Assembly: GCF_040529335.1 (NCBI RefSeq)
Contig: NZ_CP159534.1
Location: 744,001-808,000, forward strand
Length of the DNA stretch: 64,000 bases
Direction: 5' to 3'
Source: Streptomyces sp. HUAS MG91
Lineage (GTDB): Bacteria > Actinomycetota > Actinomycetes > Streptomycetales > Streptomycetaceae
Shown here piece after piece: positions 17,047 through 25,246 of this stretch. The notes under the pieces are model-generated. The model searched no databases. It was not told where the DNA came from and was given only the letters and a program-made list of their open reading frames with translations. Numbering within the stretch: position 1 is the first letter of the stretch; each line of letters starts with the position of its first letter. The position numbers and the translations under genes are program-made.

Positions 17047-17079
17047 GGGGCCGCGCGGTGCAGAACACCACGCGGCCCC
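17047..17079 (-). terminator. Terminator downstream of etfA
   Basis: Two 14-base arms (17047-17060 and 17066-17079), with one G-U-type mismatch, enclose a 5-base loop 28 bp past the etfA stop codon. Confidence 0.75.
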
Positions 17080-17107
17080 GTCGGCGGCCGTCACCGGCCG
17101 AACAGGA

Positions 17108-18070
17108 TCAGCCCTTGCGGGTCTTGACCTCTTCGGTGAGCTGGGGCACGACGTCGAAGAGGTCGCCGACGACGCCGTAGTCGACCAGGTCGAAGATCGG
17201 GGCCTCGGCGTCCTTGTTGACCGCCACGATCGTCTTCGAGGTCTGCATACCCGCCCGGTGCTGGATCGCGCCGGAGATGCCGTTGGCGATGTACAGCTGC
17301 GGCGAGACGCTCTTGCCGGTCTGGCCGACCTGGTTGGAGTGCGGGTACCAGCCCGCGTCCACCGCGGCGCGCGAGGCGCCCACGGCCGCGCCCAGGGAGT
17401 CGGCGAGGGCCTCGATGACCGCGAAGTTCTCCGCGCCGTTCACGCCGCGCCCACCGGAGACCACGATCGCGGCCTCGGTCAGCTCCGGACGCCCGGTCGA
17501 CTCACGCGGCGTGCGCGAGGTGACCTTCGTCCCCGTCGCCGCCTGCGAGAACGACACCGTGAGCGCCTCGACCGCGCCCGCGGCCGCAGCCGCCTCGACC
17601 GCGGCGGAGTTGGGCTTGACGGTGATGACCGGGGTGCCGGTCGACACGCGGGTCTTGGTGGTGAACGACGCGGCGAACACCGACTGGGTGGCGACGGGGC
17701 CGTTCTCGCCGGCCTCCAGGTCGACGGCGTCGGTGATGATGCCCGACTTGATGCGCAGCGCCAGACGGGCCGCGATCTCCTTGCCCTCCGCCGAGGACGG
17801 CACCAGCACCGCGGCCGGGGACACCGCGGTGACGGCGGCCTGCAGCGCGTCGACCTTCGGCACCACCAGATAGTCGGCGTACTCGGCGGCCTCGTGCGTG
17901 TAGACCTTCACCGCACCGTGCTCGGCCAGCACCGACGCGGTCTCACCCGCGCCGTTGCCCAGCGCGACGGCGACCGGGTCACCGATCCGGCGGGCCAGCG
18001 TCAGCAGCTCCAGGGTGGGCTTGCGGACAGCACCGTCCACGTGGTCGACGTAGACCAGAACTTCAGCCAT
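17108..18070 (-). CDS. etfA: Electron transfer flavoprotein alpha subunit
   Basis: A 320-residue EtfA/FixB protein. The N-terminal domain opens [13 protein letters not shown] and the C-terminal FAD domain includes VSGGRGV, the [23 protein letters not shown] block and [13 protein letters not shown], the ETF alpha signature. Together with EtfB it carries one FAD and passes electrons from acyl-CoA and other dehydrogenases to the ETF-quinone oxidoreductase. It follows etfB by 58 bp on the same strand, and a terminator follows it, so the two form a complete operon. No acyl-CoA dehydrogenase gene is adjacent. Confidence 0.97.
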   Translation of the reverse strand: MAEVLVYVDHVDGAVRKPTLELLTLARRIGDPVAVALGNGAGETASVLAEHGAVKVYTHEAAEYADYLVVPKVDALQAAVTAVSPAAVLVPSSAEGKEIAARLALRIKSGIITDAVDLEAGENGPVATQSVFAASFTTKTRVSTGTPVITVKPNSAAVEAAAAAGAVEALTVSFSQAATGTKVTSRTPRESTGRPELTEAAIVVSGGRGVNGAENFAVIEALADSLGAAVGASRAAVDAGWYPHSNQVGQTGKSVSPQLYIANGISGAIQHRAGMQTSKTIVAVNKDAEAPIFDLVDYGVVGDLFDVVPQLTEEVKTRKG

Positions 18071-18128
18071 GGGACTTCAATCTCCTGCAATCACAAAGAA
18101 GGTGGGGTGGACTGGAACGGCCACAGAC

Positions 18129-18917
18129 CTAGATGAACTTCTGGCCGGCGAGGTACTCGGCGAGCTGCTTGCCGCCCTCACCCTCGTCCTTCACGATCGT
18201 GCCCGCCGTGCGCGCCGGACGCTCCGCGGCCGCCTCCACCGTGGTCCAGGCACCCTCCAGACCGACCTCCTCCGCCTCGATACCGAGGTCGGACAGGTCC
18301 CAGGACTCGACCGGCTTCTTCTTCGCCGCCATGATCCCCTTGAACGACGGGTAACGCGCCTCACCCGACTGGTCCGTCACCGACACCACCGCCGGCAACG
18401 CCGCCTGCAACTGCTCCGACGCCGTGTCACCGTCCCGCCGCCCGGTCACCGCGCCGCCCTCGACGGCGACCTGCGACAGCAGCGTCACCTGCGGCACGCC
18501 CAGCCGCTCCGCGACCAGCGCCGGCACGATCCCCGCCGTGCCGTCCGTCGACGCCATCCCCGAGACCACCAGATCAAAACCGGCCTTCTCGATCGCCTTC
18601 GCCAGCACCAGCGACGTCCCCATCGCGTCCGTGCCGTGCAGATCGTCGTCCTCGACGTGGATCGCCTTGTCCGCACCCATCGACAACGCCTTGCGCAGCG
18701 CGTCCTTGGCATCCTCCGGACCCACCGTCAACACGGTGATCTCCACGTCGTCGTCCGAGTTCTCGGAGATCTGCAACGCCTGCTCGACCGCGTACTCGTC
18801 CAGCTCCGACAGCAGACCGTCCACATCATCCCGGTCCACGGTCAGGTCATCGGCGAAGTGCCGGTCGCCCGTGGCATCCGGCACGTACTTCACGGTGACA
18901 ACGATCCTCAAGCTCAC
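18129..18917 (-). CDS. etfB: Electron transfer flavoprotein beta subunit
   Basis: A 262-residue EtfB/FixA protein beginning VSLRIVVTVKYVPDA. The AMP-binding region has the DLVVSGMASTDG stretch and the later VVSVTDQSGEARYP, followed by the signature helix KGIMAAKKKPV. It forms the heterodimer with EtfA. The start is the GTG at 18917 behind TAGGAGAGCCGGC; more upstream codons give unrelated sequence. The leader carries a TATGCT hexamer at 18994-18989 and a possible operator farther upstream. Confidence 0.97.
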   Translation of the reverse strand: MSLRIVVTVKYVPDATGDRHFADDLTVDRDDVDGLLSELDEYAVEQALQISENSDDDVEITVLTVGPEDAKDALRKALSMGADKAIHVEDDDLHGTDAMGTSLVLAKAIEKAGFDLVVSGMASTDGTAGIVPALVAERLGVPQVTLLSQVAVEGGAVTGRRDGDTASEQLQAALPAVVSVTDQSGEARYPSFKGIMAAKKKPVESWDLSDLGIEAEEVGLEGAWTTVEAAAERPARTAGTIVKDEGEGGKQLAEYLAGQKFI

Positions 18918-18988
18918 GCCGGCTCTCCTACTGCAATCGTCTTTTACTGGGCGGCTGTGCTGCTGCGTCGAAAAACGCCTTGTACCAG

Positions 18989-19062
18989 GCAGCATAGGCG
19001 CCTGAAGCGGACTCTTCCGGTCGGGGCGGCCCGCGCTCCGAACGAAATATTACTCGTCAGTA
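18989..19062 (-). promoter_or_regulatory. etfB upstream region: -10-like hexamer and operator-like palindrome
   Basis: TATGCT (18994-18989, minus strand) is a plausible -10. Farther upstream TACT-CGTC-AGTA at 19051-19062 is a perfect 4-4-4 inverted repeat in an A+T-rich patch, resembling TetR-type operators of fatty acid genes. A third motif, CAAGCGCTTTG at 19085-19095, has an AAGCGCTT palindromic core. None can be assigned to a regulator. Confidence 0.35.
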
Positions 19063-19142
19063 CATCCAGACTATGCCCGCTAAGCAAGCGCTTTGAACTG
19101 TGACGTTGCCAATGCTCCGTAATCGCCCGGAGCTGGGAACTC

Positions 19143-19649
19143 TCAGTCGCGCAGCGCGTTGAAGCGGCCCTGGTGGTAGAGGAGCGGGCGGCCCGCGCCC
19201 GGCAGGTCCCCGCAGACCGCCTCGGCGAGCACGATCCGGTGGTCGCCCGCGGGCACCCGGGCGATCACCTTGCAGACCATCCAGGCCAGGACGCCGTCGA
19301 GGACCGGAACCCCCTCGGGCCCTTCGGTCCAGCGCGTGGGCGCGCCGAAGCGGTCGGCGCCGCTGCGCGCGAAGGTCGCGGCGAGGTCCGCCTGGTCCTC
19401 GGCGAGTATGTGCACGCCGACGTGGCCGGCCTCCGCGACGGTGGGCCAGCTGGAAGCGCCCACGCCGATCCCGAAGGAGATCACGGGCGGCTGGGCGGAG
19501 ACGGAGGTGAGGGAGGTGGCGGTGAAGCCGACGGGCGCGCCGCCCGCCGCCGTGATCACCGCGACACCCGAGGCGTGCTGCCGGAAGACGGAGCGGAGGA
19601 GATCGGGGCCGGCCGGCAGAGCGGTGCGCAGGTCAGGTGTGACCGTCAT
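19143..19649 (-). CDS. Flavin reductase family protein
   Basis: A 168-residue flavin reductase-like (HpaC/DIM6-type) FMN-binding protein. Typical are FRQHASGVAVITA, then GFTATSLTSVSAQPPVISFGI, and the terminal PAGDHRIVLAEA and PLLYHQGRFNAL strands. Such proteins supply reduced flavin to two-component monooxygenases. The start is ATG at 19649 behind AGAAGGACAATTCC. No monooxygenase gene is adjacent, although an LLM-type oxidoreductase lies 7 kb away. Confidence 0.9.
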   Translation of the reverse strand: MTVTPDLRTALPAGPDLLRSVFRQHASGVAVITAAGGAPVGFTATSLTSVSAQPPVISFGIGVGASSWPTVAEAGHVGVHILAEDQADLAATFARSGADRFGAPTRWTEGPEGVPVLDGVLAWMVCKVIARVPAGDHRIVLAEAVCGDLPGAGRPLLYHQGRFNALRD

Positions 19650-19864
19650 GGAATTGTCCTTCTGCGGGAGGGTGCGAGCGGGGTCCGAGGCTGCGTCAGG
19701 CACGACAACGGGCGCTCGAACAGCGCGCGAGATCGACGTGGACCCGCTGGTGGAGAAGGAGTTCCGGCGGCATAGGGTCAGACTGACGATACGTGCTGCG
19801 TGCAGTCAAGTGCGTTCCGTCATCTGGGAGATGCGTCACCCCCGCACCACCGCGGGTGAGGGCG

Positions 19865-20185
19865 TCACACGGCTTCGCCGAGCGCGGCGATGACATCGGC
19901 CTTGCGCGGCTGCCCCGCCGCCCTGCGCACCTCGCGGCCGTGGGCGTCAAGGACGAGCACGGTCGGCGTCCTGACCACGCCGACGGCGCGGACCAGGTCG
20001 AGTCTCGCCTCGGCGTCGATCTCGATGTGCGAGACACCGGGCACCAGTTCGGCGACGTCGCCGAGCACCCGCCGGGTGGCCCGGCAGGGCGCGCAGAAGG
20101 CGCTGGAGAACTGGACCAGCGTCGCCCGCTCCCCCAGCTCCGCACCCAACTGCTCGGTACCGAGAGTCACTTCGCCCACGGTCAC
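19865..20185 (-). CDS. Thioredoxin family protein
   Basis: A 106-residue thioredoxin-fold protein. The active site FCAPCRA has a Cys-Ala-Pro-Cys pair instead of the usual Cys-Gly-Pro-Cys, which should shift its redox potential. The cis-proline segment VVRTPTVLVLD is present. The start is the GTG at 20185. A bulged hairpin around 19835-19860 probably terminates it. It is divergent from the acyltransferase gene. It is probably a small cytosolic disulphide reductase with unknown partner. Confidence 0.88.
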   Translation of the reverse strand: MTVGEVTLGTEQLGAELGERATLVQFSSAFCAPCRATRRVLGDVAELVPGVSHIEIDAEARLDLVRAVGVVRTPTVLVLDAHGREVRRAAGQPRKADVIAALGEAV

Positions 20186-20333
20186 TCCTGTCCTCGTTTG
20201 TCCGTCGTCTCCGGTACAGCGCTCGAACGTCTCCGCTCATTCCGGCCAACGTGACCAGGATCTCGCGCGCCGCCGGAACCAGGACTGGCCACCCGGCCGT
20301 TCTTGGGGCACGATCTGCGCAAGCCGCAATACC

Positions 20334-20345
20334 TACGGCTCCGTA
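20334..20345. promoter_or_regulatory. Palindrome TACGG-CT-CCGTA upstream of acyltransferase gene
   Basis: A perfect 5-2-5 inverted repeat followed by AACTTA, about 65 bp before the acyltransferase start and 150 bp from the divergent thioredoxin start. The form suits a TetR-type operator for lipid genes, but the regulator is not identified. Confidence 0.45.
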
Positions 20346-20411
20346 ACTTAACGCCGGGAACCGTCCCACCCATCACGTTCCCCAGGCACTTCAGAAGGGT
20401 CCTCCCTCTCC

Positions 20412-21140
20412 ATGGCAGAGCTCGTCTACCGTCCGGTCATCGGCGCCGCGAAAACGATGTTCAAGGCGCTCGACCTGAAGATCGACTGCAAGGGCTCGGA
20501 GAACATTCCGCGCTCGGGCGGTGCCGTCCTGGTCAGCAATCACATCAGCTACCTGGACTTCATCTTCGACGGCCTGGCCGCGCTGCCGCAGAAGCGTCTG
20601 GTCCGGTTCATGGCCAAGGAGTCGGTGTTCCGGCACAAGATCTCCGGTCCGCTGATGCGCAGCATGAAGCACATCCCGGTGGACCGTTCGCAGGGTGAGC
20701 ACGCGTACCAGCACGCTCTGCAGTCGCTGCGCGCGGGCGAGGTCGTCGGGGTGTTCCCGGAGGCGACGATCTCGGAGTCGTTCACGCTGAAGAGCTTCAA
20801 GACGGGCGCGGTGCGGCTGGCCCAGGAGGCCGGGGTGCCGCTGATCCCGATGGCGCTGTGGGGCACGCAGCGGGTCTGGACGAAGGGGCGCCCGCGCAAC
20901 TTCAAGCGGCACCACATCCCGATCACGATCCGGGTCGGCGAGGCCGTGGAGGCTCCGTCCGACCAGTACGCGGGGGCGATCACGCGCCGCCTGCGCACCC
21001 GCGTGCAGGAGCTCCTCGAAGCGGCGCAGCGCGCCTATCCCGTACGCCCCAAGGGCCCGAACGACACGTGGTGGATGCCGGCCCACCTCGGCGGCACGGC
21101 CCCGACGCCCGAAGAGGTCAAGGCCGCCGAGGCCGGCTGA
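20412..21140 (+). CDS. 1-acyl-sn-glycerol-3-phosphate acyltransferase family protein (PlsC-like)
   Basis: A 242-residue membrane-associated acyltransferase. The catalytic NHxxxxD block is NHISYLD near residue 43, and the substrate-binding FPEATIS lies near 116. The C-terminal half carries the PLIPMALWGTQ strand. It would acylate lysophosphatidic acid or a related acceptor in phospholipid synthesis. Actinomycetes have several paralogues, so the precise substrate is open. The ATG follows AGAAGGGTCCTCCCTCTCC. The gene is followed by a convergent transglutaminase-like gene. Confidence 0.9.
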   Translation: MAELVYRPVIGAAKTMFKALDLKIDCKGSENIPRSGGAVLVSNHISYLDFIFDGLAALPQKRLVRFMAKESVFRHKISGPLMRSMKHIPVDRSQGEHAYQHALQSLRAGEVVGVFPEATISESFTLKSFKTGAVRLAQEAGVPLIPMALWGTQRVWTKGRPRNFKRHHIPITIRVGEAVEAPSDQYAGAITRRLRTRVQELLEAAQRAYPVRPKGPNDTWWMPAHLGGTAPTPEEVKAAEAG

Positions 21141-21193
21141 GTCGGGTACGGCGGGACCGCGTCACCCCCGGAATTCCGGTCGGTTCCGCCGCC

Positions 21194-21793
21194 TCAGAGG
21201 GTGAGCGAGTCGGGCAGGTTCTCCCACAGGTACGGACGGTCCGGGGCGGCGCGCAGCACGTCGAGCACCGCGGGATGCGGCGCGTCGAAGACCGCCGGAT
21301 AGTCCTCCTCGCCCGATCGCGGATCGGGCACCCAGGCCAGCAGCTCCCCCTCCAGCGAGAATTGGGCGTCGACGCCCGGCTTGTTCCCGCGGCAGTCCTG
21401 CCGGTGCCACGCGCCGTGGAACCGTACGGCGATGAGCCCGTGCACGCACCAGCCCGTTCCGGCGTCGTGCGTCAGCCGCTGGTAGCAGAGCCCCGCGGGG
21501 ATGTCCTCCGCACGCAGCAGGGCCGTCAGGGCGTGCGCCTTGGCGTGGCAGATGCCGGTGCCCTTCTCCAGGACGTCGGAGGCCCGCCAGGTGACGCGCG
21601 GGTCACCGCTGTCGGCGGAGTGCGGGATCGCGTCACGTACGTACTCGTAGGCGGCGCGCGCGTATGCATATGAGTCGACGGATTCTTTCGCGAGTCGCGC
21701 GGCCGTCTCCCGGACCAGCGGGTGATGGTGATCGATGACGTCGTCCGCCGCCAAATAGGCGGAGAGATCAGGGTTCTGCTGGATCAGCTGCAT
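21194..21793 (-). CDS. Transglutaminase-like domain protein
   Basis: A 199-residue protein with a transglutaminase-like cysteine-protease fold. The nucleophile is in GTGICHAKA (about residue 82), the His in WCVHGLIAVR and the Asp in RQDCRGN. The N-terminal helix bundle starts MQLIQQNPDLSAYL. No signal peptide is seen, so it should act in the cytosol as a protease, peptidase or amidase-like enzyme. The ATG has no Shine-Dalgarno sequence. A consensus promoter places the transcription start almost on the ATG, inside a large inverted repeat, so the gene looks leaderless and tightly controlled. Confidence 0.85.
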   Translation of the reverse strand: MQLIQQNPDLSAYLAADDVIDHHHPLVRETAARLAKESVDSYAYARAAYEYVRDAIPHSADSGDPRVTWRASDVLEKGTGICHAKAHALTALLRAEDIPAGLCYQRLTHDAGTGWCVHGLIAVRFHGAWHRQDCRGNKPGVDAQFSLEGELLAWVPDPRSGEEDYPAVFDAPHPAVLDVLRAAPDRPYLWENLPDSLTL

Positions 21794-21801
21794 GGCACGC
21801 G

Positions 21802-21831
21802 AGCATAGGTATGCGGTCGACCGTCAGTCAA
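21802..21831 (-). promoter_or_regulatory. Promoter of the transglutaminase-like gene (leaderless)
   Basis: On the minus strand TTGACT (21831-21826) and TATGCT (21807-21802) are spaced by 18 bp. Only 8 nt separate the -10 hexamer from the ATG at 21793, so transcription should start at or next to the start codon. Confidence 0.75.
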
Positions 21832-21860
21832 TGACTTTACGGTCGACCGCATATCTATGC
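21803..21860. promoter_or_regulatory. Large inverted repeat operator with nested palindromes
   Basis: Arms of 22 bases (21803-21824 and 21839-21860) pair with a single mismatch across a 14-base centre. Each arm contains the perfect palindrome CGGTCGACCG (21814-21823 and 21840-21849), 26 bp apart. The centre holds AGTCA-A-TGACT, which overlaps the -35. One arm covers the -35/-10 spacer and most of the -10, so bound protein would block RNA polymerase. Confidence 0.75.
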
Positions 21861-21882
21861 AGCACTTCGGTGTCCGGAGCGG

Positions 21883-22953
21883 TTAGCGCGCCATCTCCTC
21901 CTTGAGGGCCGCGACGAACCCGTCGACGTCCTCCTCGCGGGTGTCGAAGGCGCACATCCAGCGGACGTCACCGGCCGCCTCGTCCCAGAAGTAGAAGCGG
22001 TAGTGCTTCATCAGGCGCTCGGCGACCTCGTGCGGGAGGCGGGCGAAGACGCCGTTGGCCTGCACCGGGTGGAGGATCTCCACGCCGTCCACGGCGCGTA
22101 CGCCCTCGGCGAGGCGCTGGGCCATCTCGTTGGCGTGCCGGGCGTTGCGCAGCCACAGGTCCTTGGCGAACAGCGCCTCCAGCTGCACCGACACGAAGCG
22201 CATCTTGGACGCGAGCTGCATGGACAGCTTGCGCAGGTGCTTCATGTGGCGCACGGCGTCCTGGTTGAGGACGACGACGGCCTCGCCGAAGATCGCGCCG
22301 TTCTTGGTGCCGCCGAGGGAGAGAATGTCGACGCCGACCGCGTTCGTGAACGTCCGCATCGGGACGTCCAGGGACGCGGCCGCGTTGGCTATCCGCGAGC
22401 CGTCGAGGTGCACCGTCATGCCGTGCTGGTGGGCGTGGTCGCAGATCGCGCGGATCTCGTCGGGCGTGTACAGCGTGCCCAGTTCGGTGGACTGCGTGAT
22501 CGAGACGACCTGCGGCATCGCGCGGTGCTCGTCGTCCCAGCCGTACGCCTGCCGGTCGATGAGCTCGGGCGTGAGCTTGCCGTCCGGGGTCGGGACGGTG
22601 AGCAGTTTCAGGCCGCCCATGCGCTCGGGGGCGCCGCCCTCGTCGACGTTGATGTGCGCGGACTCGGCGCAGATCACCGCGCCCCAGCGGTCAGTGACCG
22701 CCTGGAGCGCGACGACGTTGGCCCCCGTGCCGTTGAAGACCGGGAAGGCCTCGGCGGTCGGGCCGAAGTGGCTGCGGATGATCTGCTGGAGATGGGCCGT
22801 GTAGTCGTCCTCGCCGTACGCGACCTGGTGCCCGCCGTTGGCGAGGGCGAGGGCCGCCAGCACCTCGGGGTGGGTTCCCGCGTAGTTGTCGCTGGCGAAG
22901 CCCCTGGTGGTGGGGTCGTGATGCCGGCGGGCGTCGGTCTTCGGAGGATTCAC
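21883..22953 (-). CDS. PLP-dependent threonine aldolase/beta-eliminating lyase family protein
   Basis: A 356-residue fold-type I PLP enzyme of the low-specificity threonine aldolase group. The PLP lysine lies in LSLGGTKNGA near residue 216, and the AESAHINVDEGGAPE, LDGSRIANAA and FNGTGANV segments complete the cofactor site. It would cleave beta-hydroxy amino acids such as threonine to glycine plus aldehyde. The chosen GTG at 22953 overlaps the SDR stop codon as GTGA; a GTG at 22971 would add six residues. It is the last gene of the DUF6421-SDR-lyase operon. Confidence 0.88.
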   Translation of the reverse strand: MNPPKTDARRHHDPTTRGFASDNYAGTHPEVLAALALANGGHQVAYGEDDYTAHLQQIIRSHFGPTAEAFPVFNGTGANVVALQAVTDRWGAVICAESAHINVDEGGAPERMGGLKLLTVPTPDGKLTPELIDRQAYGWDDEHRAMPQVVSITQSTELGTLYTPDEIRAICDHAHQHGMTVHLDGSRIANAAASLDVPMRTFTNAVGVDILSLGGTKNGAIFGEAVVVLNQDAVRHMKHLRKLSMQLASKMRFVSVQLEALFAKDLWLRNARHANEMAQRLAEGVRAVDGVEILHPVQANGVFARLPHEVAERLMKHYRFYFWDEAAGDVRWMCAFDTREEDVDGFVAALKEEMAR

Positions 22954-23726
22954 GGCTTCTCGGTCAGCCACAGACGGGTCCCGTTCACTTCGGCGGCGGG
23001 CTTGTCCCAGACGCCGGTGATGGCCTCGGCCAGCTCCTTGACGTCCGTGAAGCCCGCGAACTTCGCGTTGGGGCGCTCCGCGCGCATCGCGTCGTGCACC
23101 AGCGCCTTCACCACCAGGATCGCAGCCGCCTGCCGTGGACCGGCATCGCCCCCGGCCTTGCGGAACGCGTCCCCGAGGGCGAGCGTCCAGGCCTCGGCGG
23201 CGGCCTTGGAGGCGGCGTACGCGGCGTTCCCGGCGGTCGGCCTGGAGGCTCCCGCGGCGCTGATCAGCAGATAGCGTCCGCGCTCGGAGCGGCCGAGCGC
23301 GCCCTCGAACGCGAGCGAGGTGTGCTGCACGGTACGGATCAGCAGCTTTTCGAGCAGGTCCCAGTCGGCGAGGTCGGTCTCGGCGAAGGAGGCGCTGCCG
23401 CGCCAGCCGCCGACGAGGTGGACGACACCGTCGACCCGCCCGAAGTCCTTCTCGATGCGGTCCGCCCAGTCGCGGGTGGCCTGGAGGTCGAGGAGGTCCA
23501 CGGTGTCGCCGACGACCGTGGCGCCGCCATGGGCGTAACGCGCCTCGTCGACGGCCTCGGCCAGGCGCTCGGCGTCCGCGTCGGCGCCGATGACCGTGGC
23601 ACCGGCCTCGGCGAGCCGCTTGAGCGCGGCGCGGCCCGCGGGCCCGGCCGCCCCGGCGACCGCGATCACGGCACCGCCCAGCGTGTCCTTGGGCGTGACA
23701 TCGGCGGTGTCGGTGGAGTCCGTCAT
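22950..23726 (-). CDS. Short-chain dehydrogenase/reductase (SDR)
   Basis: A 258-residue Rossmann-fold oxidoreductase. The nucleotide-binding motif is degenerate (VAGAAGPAGRA in place of TGxxxGxG). The Asp in GADADAERL suggests NAD preference. The catalytic triad is readable as S in LISAAGASRP and YAASK. The ATG at 23726 has AGGAGG 6 nt upstream, inside the end of the preceding DUF6421 gene, and its stop overlaps the lyase start. The substrate is unknown. The coupling implies that it works with its two neighbours. Confidence 0.88.
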   Translation of the reverse strand: MTDSTDTADVTPKDTLGGAVIAVAGAAGPAGRAALKRLAEAGATVIGADADAERLAEAVDEARYAHGGATVVGDTVDLLDLQATRDWADRIEKDFGRVDGVVHLVGGWRGSASFAETDLADWDLLEKLLIRTVQHTSLAFEGALGRSERGRYLLISAAGASRPTAGNAAYAASKAAAEAWTLALGDAFRKAGGDAGPRQAAAILVVKALVHDAMRAERPNAKFAGFTDVKELAEAITGVWDKPAAEVNGTRLWLTEKP

Positions 23727-23755
23727 GGCAGTCGCCTCCTGCGGTACGGGGTTGC

Positions 23756-25165
23756 TCACGCGGCCACCCGCTCGGCGCCCGCCGCCGTGATGCCCTTGGT
23801 CGAGGCGATCACGTTCTTCAGCTTCTTGGAAAGCGCCTCATAGAACATGCTCAGCGGAAACTCGTCCGGAAGCACCTCGTCCACCAGCTTGCGCGGCGGG
23901 AGCGAGGTGTCCAGGGCGTCGGGGCCCTTGGCCCAGCGCGAGCCCGGGTGCGGGGCGAGGTACGTCGACACCAGGTCGTACGCCGCGAACCAGTGCACGA
24001 GTTTCGGACGGTCGATGCCGTCGCGGTACAGCTGCTCGATCTCGCCGCACAGCTGGTTCGTCACCTCGGGGGCGCGCTGCCAGTCGATGTGCAGCTTGTT
24101 GTCGGTCCAGCGGACGACGTCGTGCTTGTGCAGGTACGCGAAGAGGAGCTGGCCACCCAGACCGTCGTAGTTGCGGACGCGCTCGCCGGTGACCGGGAAG
24201 CGGAACATCCGGTCGAAGAGGACCGCGTACTGCACGTCACGCCCCTGCGGGACGCCGTCGGCCTCCAGCTTCACCGCCTCCTTGAAGGCCGTGAGGTCGC
24301 AGCGCAGCTCTTCGAGGCCGTACATCCAGAACGGCTGGCGCTGCTTGATCATGAACGGGTCGAAGGGCAGGTCGCCGTGGCTGTGCGTGCGGTCGTGGAC
24401 CATGTCCCACAGCACGAACGCCTGCTGGCAGCGGTCCTGGTCGCCGACCATCTCCCGGATGTCGTCGGGCAGTTCGAGGCCGAGGATGTCCACGGCCGCC
24501 TCGGTGACCCGGCGGAAGCGGGCCGCCTCGCGGTCGCAGAAGATGCCGCCCCAGGAGAACCGCTCCGGCGCCTCGCGCACGGCGATGGTCTCGGGGAAGA
24601 GCACCGCCGAGTTCGTGTCGTAGCCGGAGGTGAAGTCCTCGAAGGTGATGCCGCAGAAGAGCGGGTTGTCGTAACGGGTCGCCTCCAGTTCGGCGAGCCA
24701 GTCCGGCCACACCATCTTCAGGACGACGGCCTCCAGGTTCCGGTCCGGGTTGCCGTTCTGCGTGTACATCGGGAAGACCACCAGGTGCTGGAGGCCGTCC
24801 CGGCGCCGCGCGGCGGGCTGGAAGGCGAGCAGGGAGTCCAGGAAGTCGGGGACCGCGAAGCCGCCGCCGGCCCAGCGCCGCAGGTCGCCCACGAGCGCGT
24901 CCAGGTACGCGGCGTCGTGCGGCAGCAGCGGGGCGAGCCGCCCGACCGCGGTCACGACCCGCTCCACGGCCTGCTCGGCAACGGCCGCCGACGGGGCGCC
25001 CTCGGCGTCGAGATCGATGGACCCGTCCTTGTCCTGCCAGGTCCTGATCTCCTCGACGGCGTCCTTGAGCACGGGCCAGGCGGGGTGCTCCACCACCCTG
25101 TCGCCCATCCCCTGGACCGGAGGAACGGTCTCCTCCACGGTCTGCTGCACAAGAATTTCCGTCAT
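23756..25165 (-). CDS. DUF6421 family protein
   Basis: A 469-residue protein of the DUF6421 family, conserved in streptomycetes and without known function. No signal peptide or transmembrane helix is seen, so it is probably cytosolic. It is rich in aromatic residues and has several striking conserved-looking blocks: LVVFPMYTQNGNPDRNLEAV, SWGGIFCDREAARFRRV, WDMVHDRTHSHGDLPFDPF and KHDVVRWTDNKL. The HDRTHSHGD block with its three histidines and two aspartates looks like a possible metal site, which is inference. ATG start behind GGAGGATGAGAC. First gene of an operon with the SDR and the PLP lyase. Confidence 0.85.
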   Translation of the reverse strand: MTEILVQQTVEETVPPVQGMGDRVVEHPAWPVLKDAVEEIRTWQDKDGSIDLDAEGAPSAAVAEQAVERVVTAVGRLAPLLPHDAAYLDALVGDLRRWAGGGFAVPDFLDSLLAFQPAARRRDGLQHLVVFPMYTQNGNPDRNLEAVVLKMVWPDWLAELEATRYDNPLFCGITFEDFTSGYDTNSAVLFPETIAVREAPERFSWGGIFCDREAARFRRVTEAAVDILGLELPDDIREMVGDQDRCQQAFVLWDMVHDRTHSHGDLPFDPFMIKQRQPFWMYGLEELRCDLTAFKEAVKLEADGVPQGRDVQYAVLFDRMFRFPVTGERVRNYDGLGGQLLFAYLHKHDVVRWTDNKLHIDWQRAPEVTNQLCGEIEQLYRDGIDRPKLVHWFAAYDLVSTYLAPHPGSRWAKGPDALDTSLPPRKLVDEVLPDEFPLSMFYEALSKKLKNVIASTKGITAAGAERVAA

Positions 25166-25180
25166 GTCTCATCCTCCACG

Positions 25181-25223
25181 GGAGAACCTCGCGTATGGAC
25201 ACCGTATGCATGCAAGGTTCTCC
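25181..25223. promoter_or_regulatory. Inverted repeat operator of the DUF6421 operon
   Basis: Twelve-base arms GGAGAACCTCGC (25181-25192) and GCAAGGTTCTCC (25212-25223) pair with one mismatch across 19 bases. One arm fills the -35/-10 spacer and the other lies just after the predicted start site, as for a repressor that loops or spans the promoter. Confidence 0.6.
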
Positions 25224-25230
25224 GCGACAA
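25201..25230 (-). promoter_or_regulatory. Promoter of the DUF6421 operon
   Basis: TTGTCG (25230-25225) and TACGGT (25206-25201) on the minus strand are 18 bp apart. The predicted start near 25194 gives a leader of about 29 nt containing GGAGGATGAG. Confidence 0.5.
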
Positions 25231-25246
25231 GAGGAGACTCGGGAAA

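Noticed and set aside
18970..19110. CAAGCGCTTTG as a catabolite-repression type site for etfB
   Set aside because: Only the 8-bp core AAGCGCTT is palindromic, and it lies about 170 bp upstream of the gene. Kept only as a minor note.
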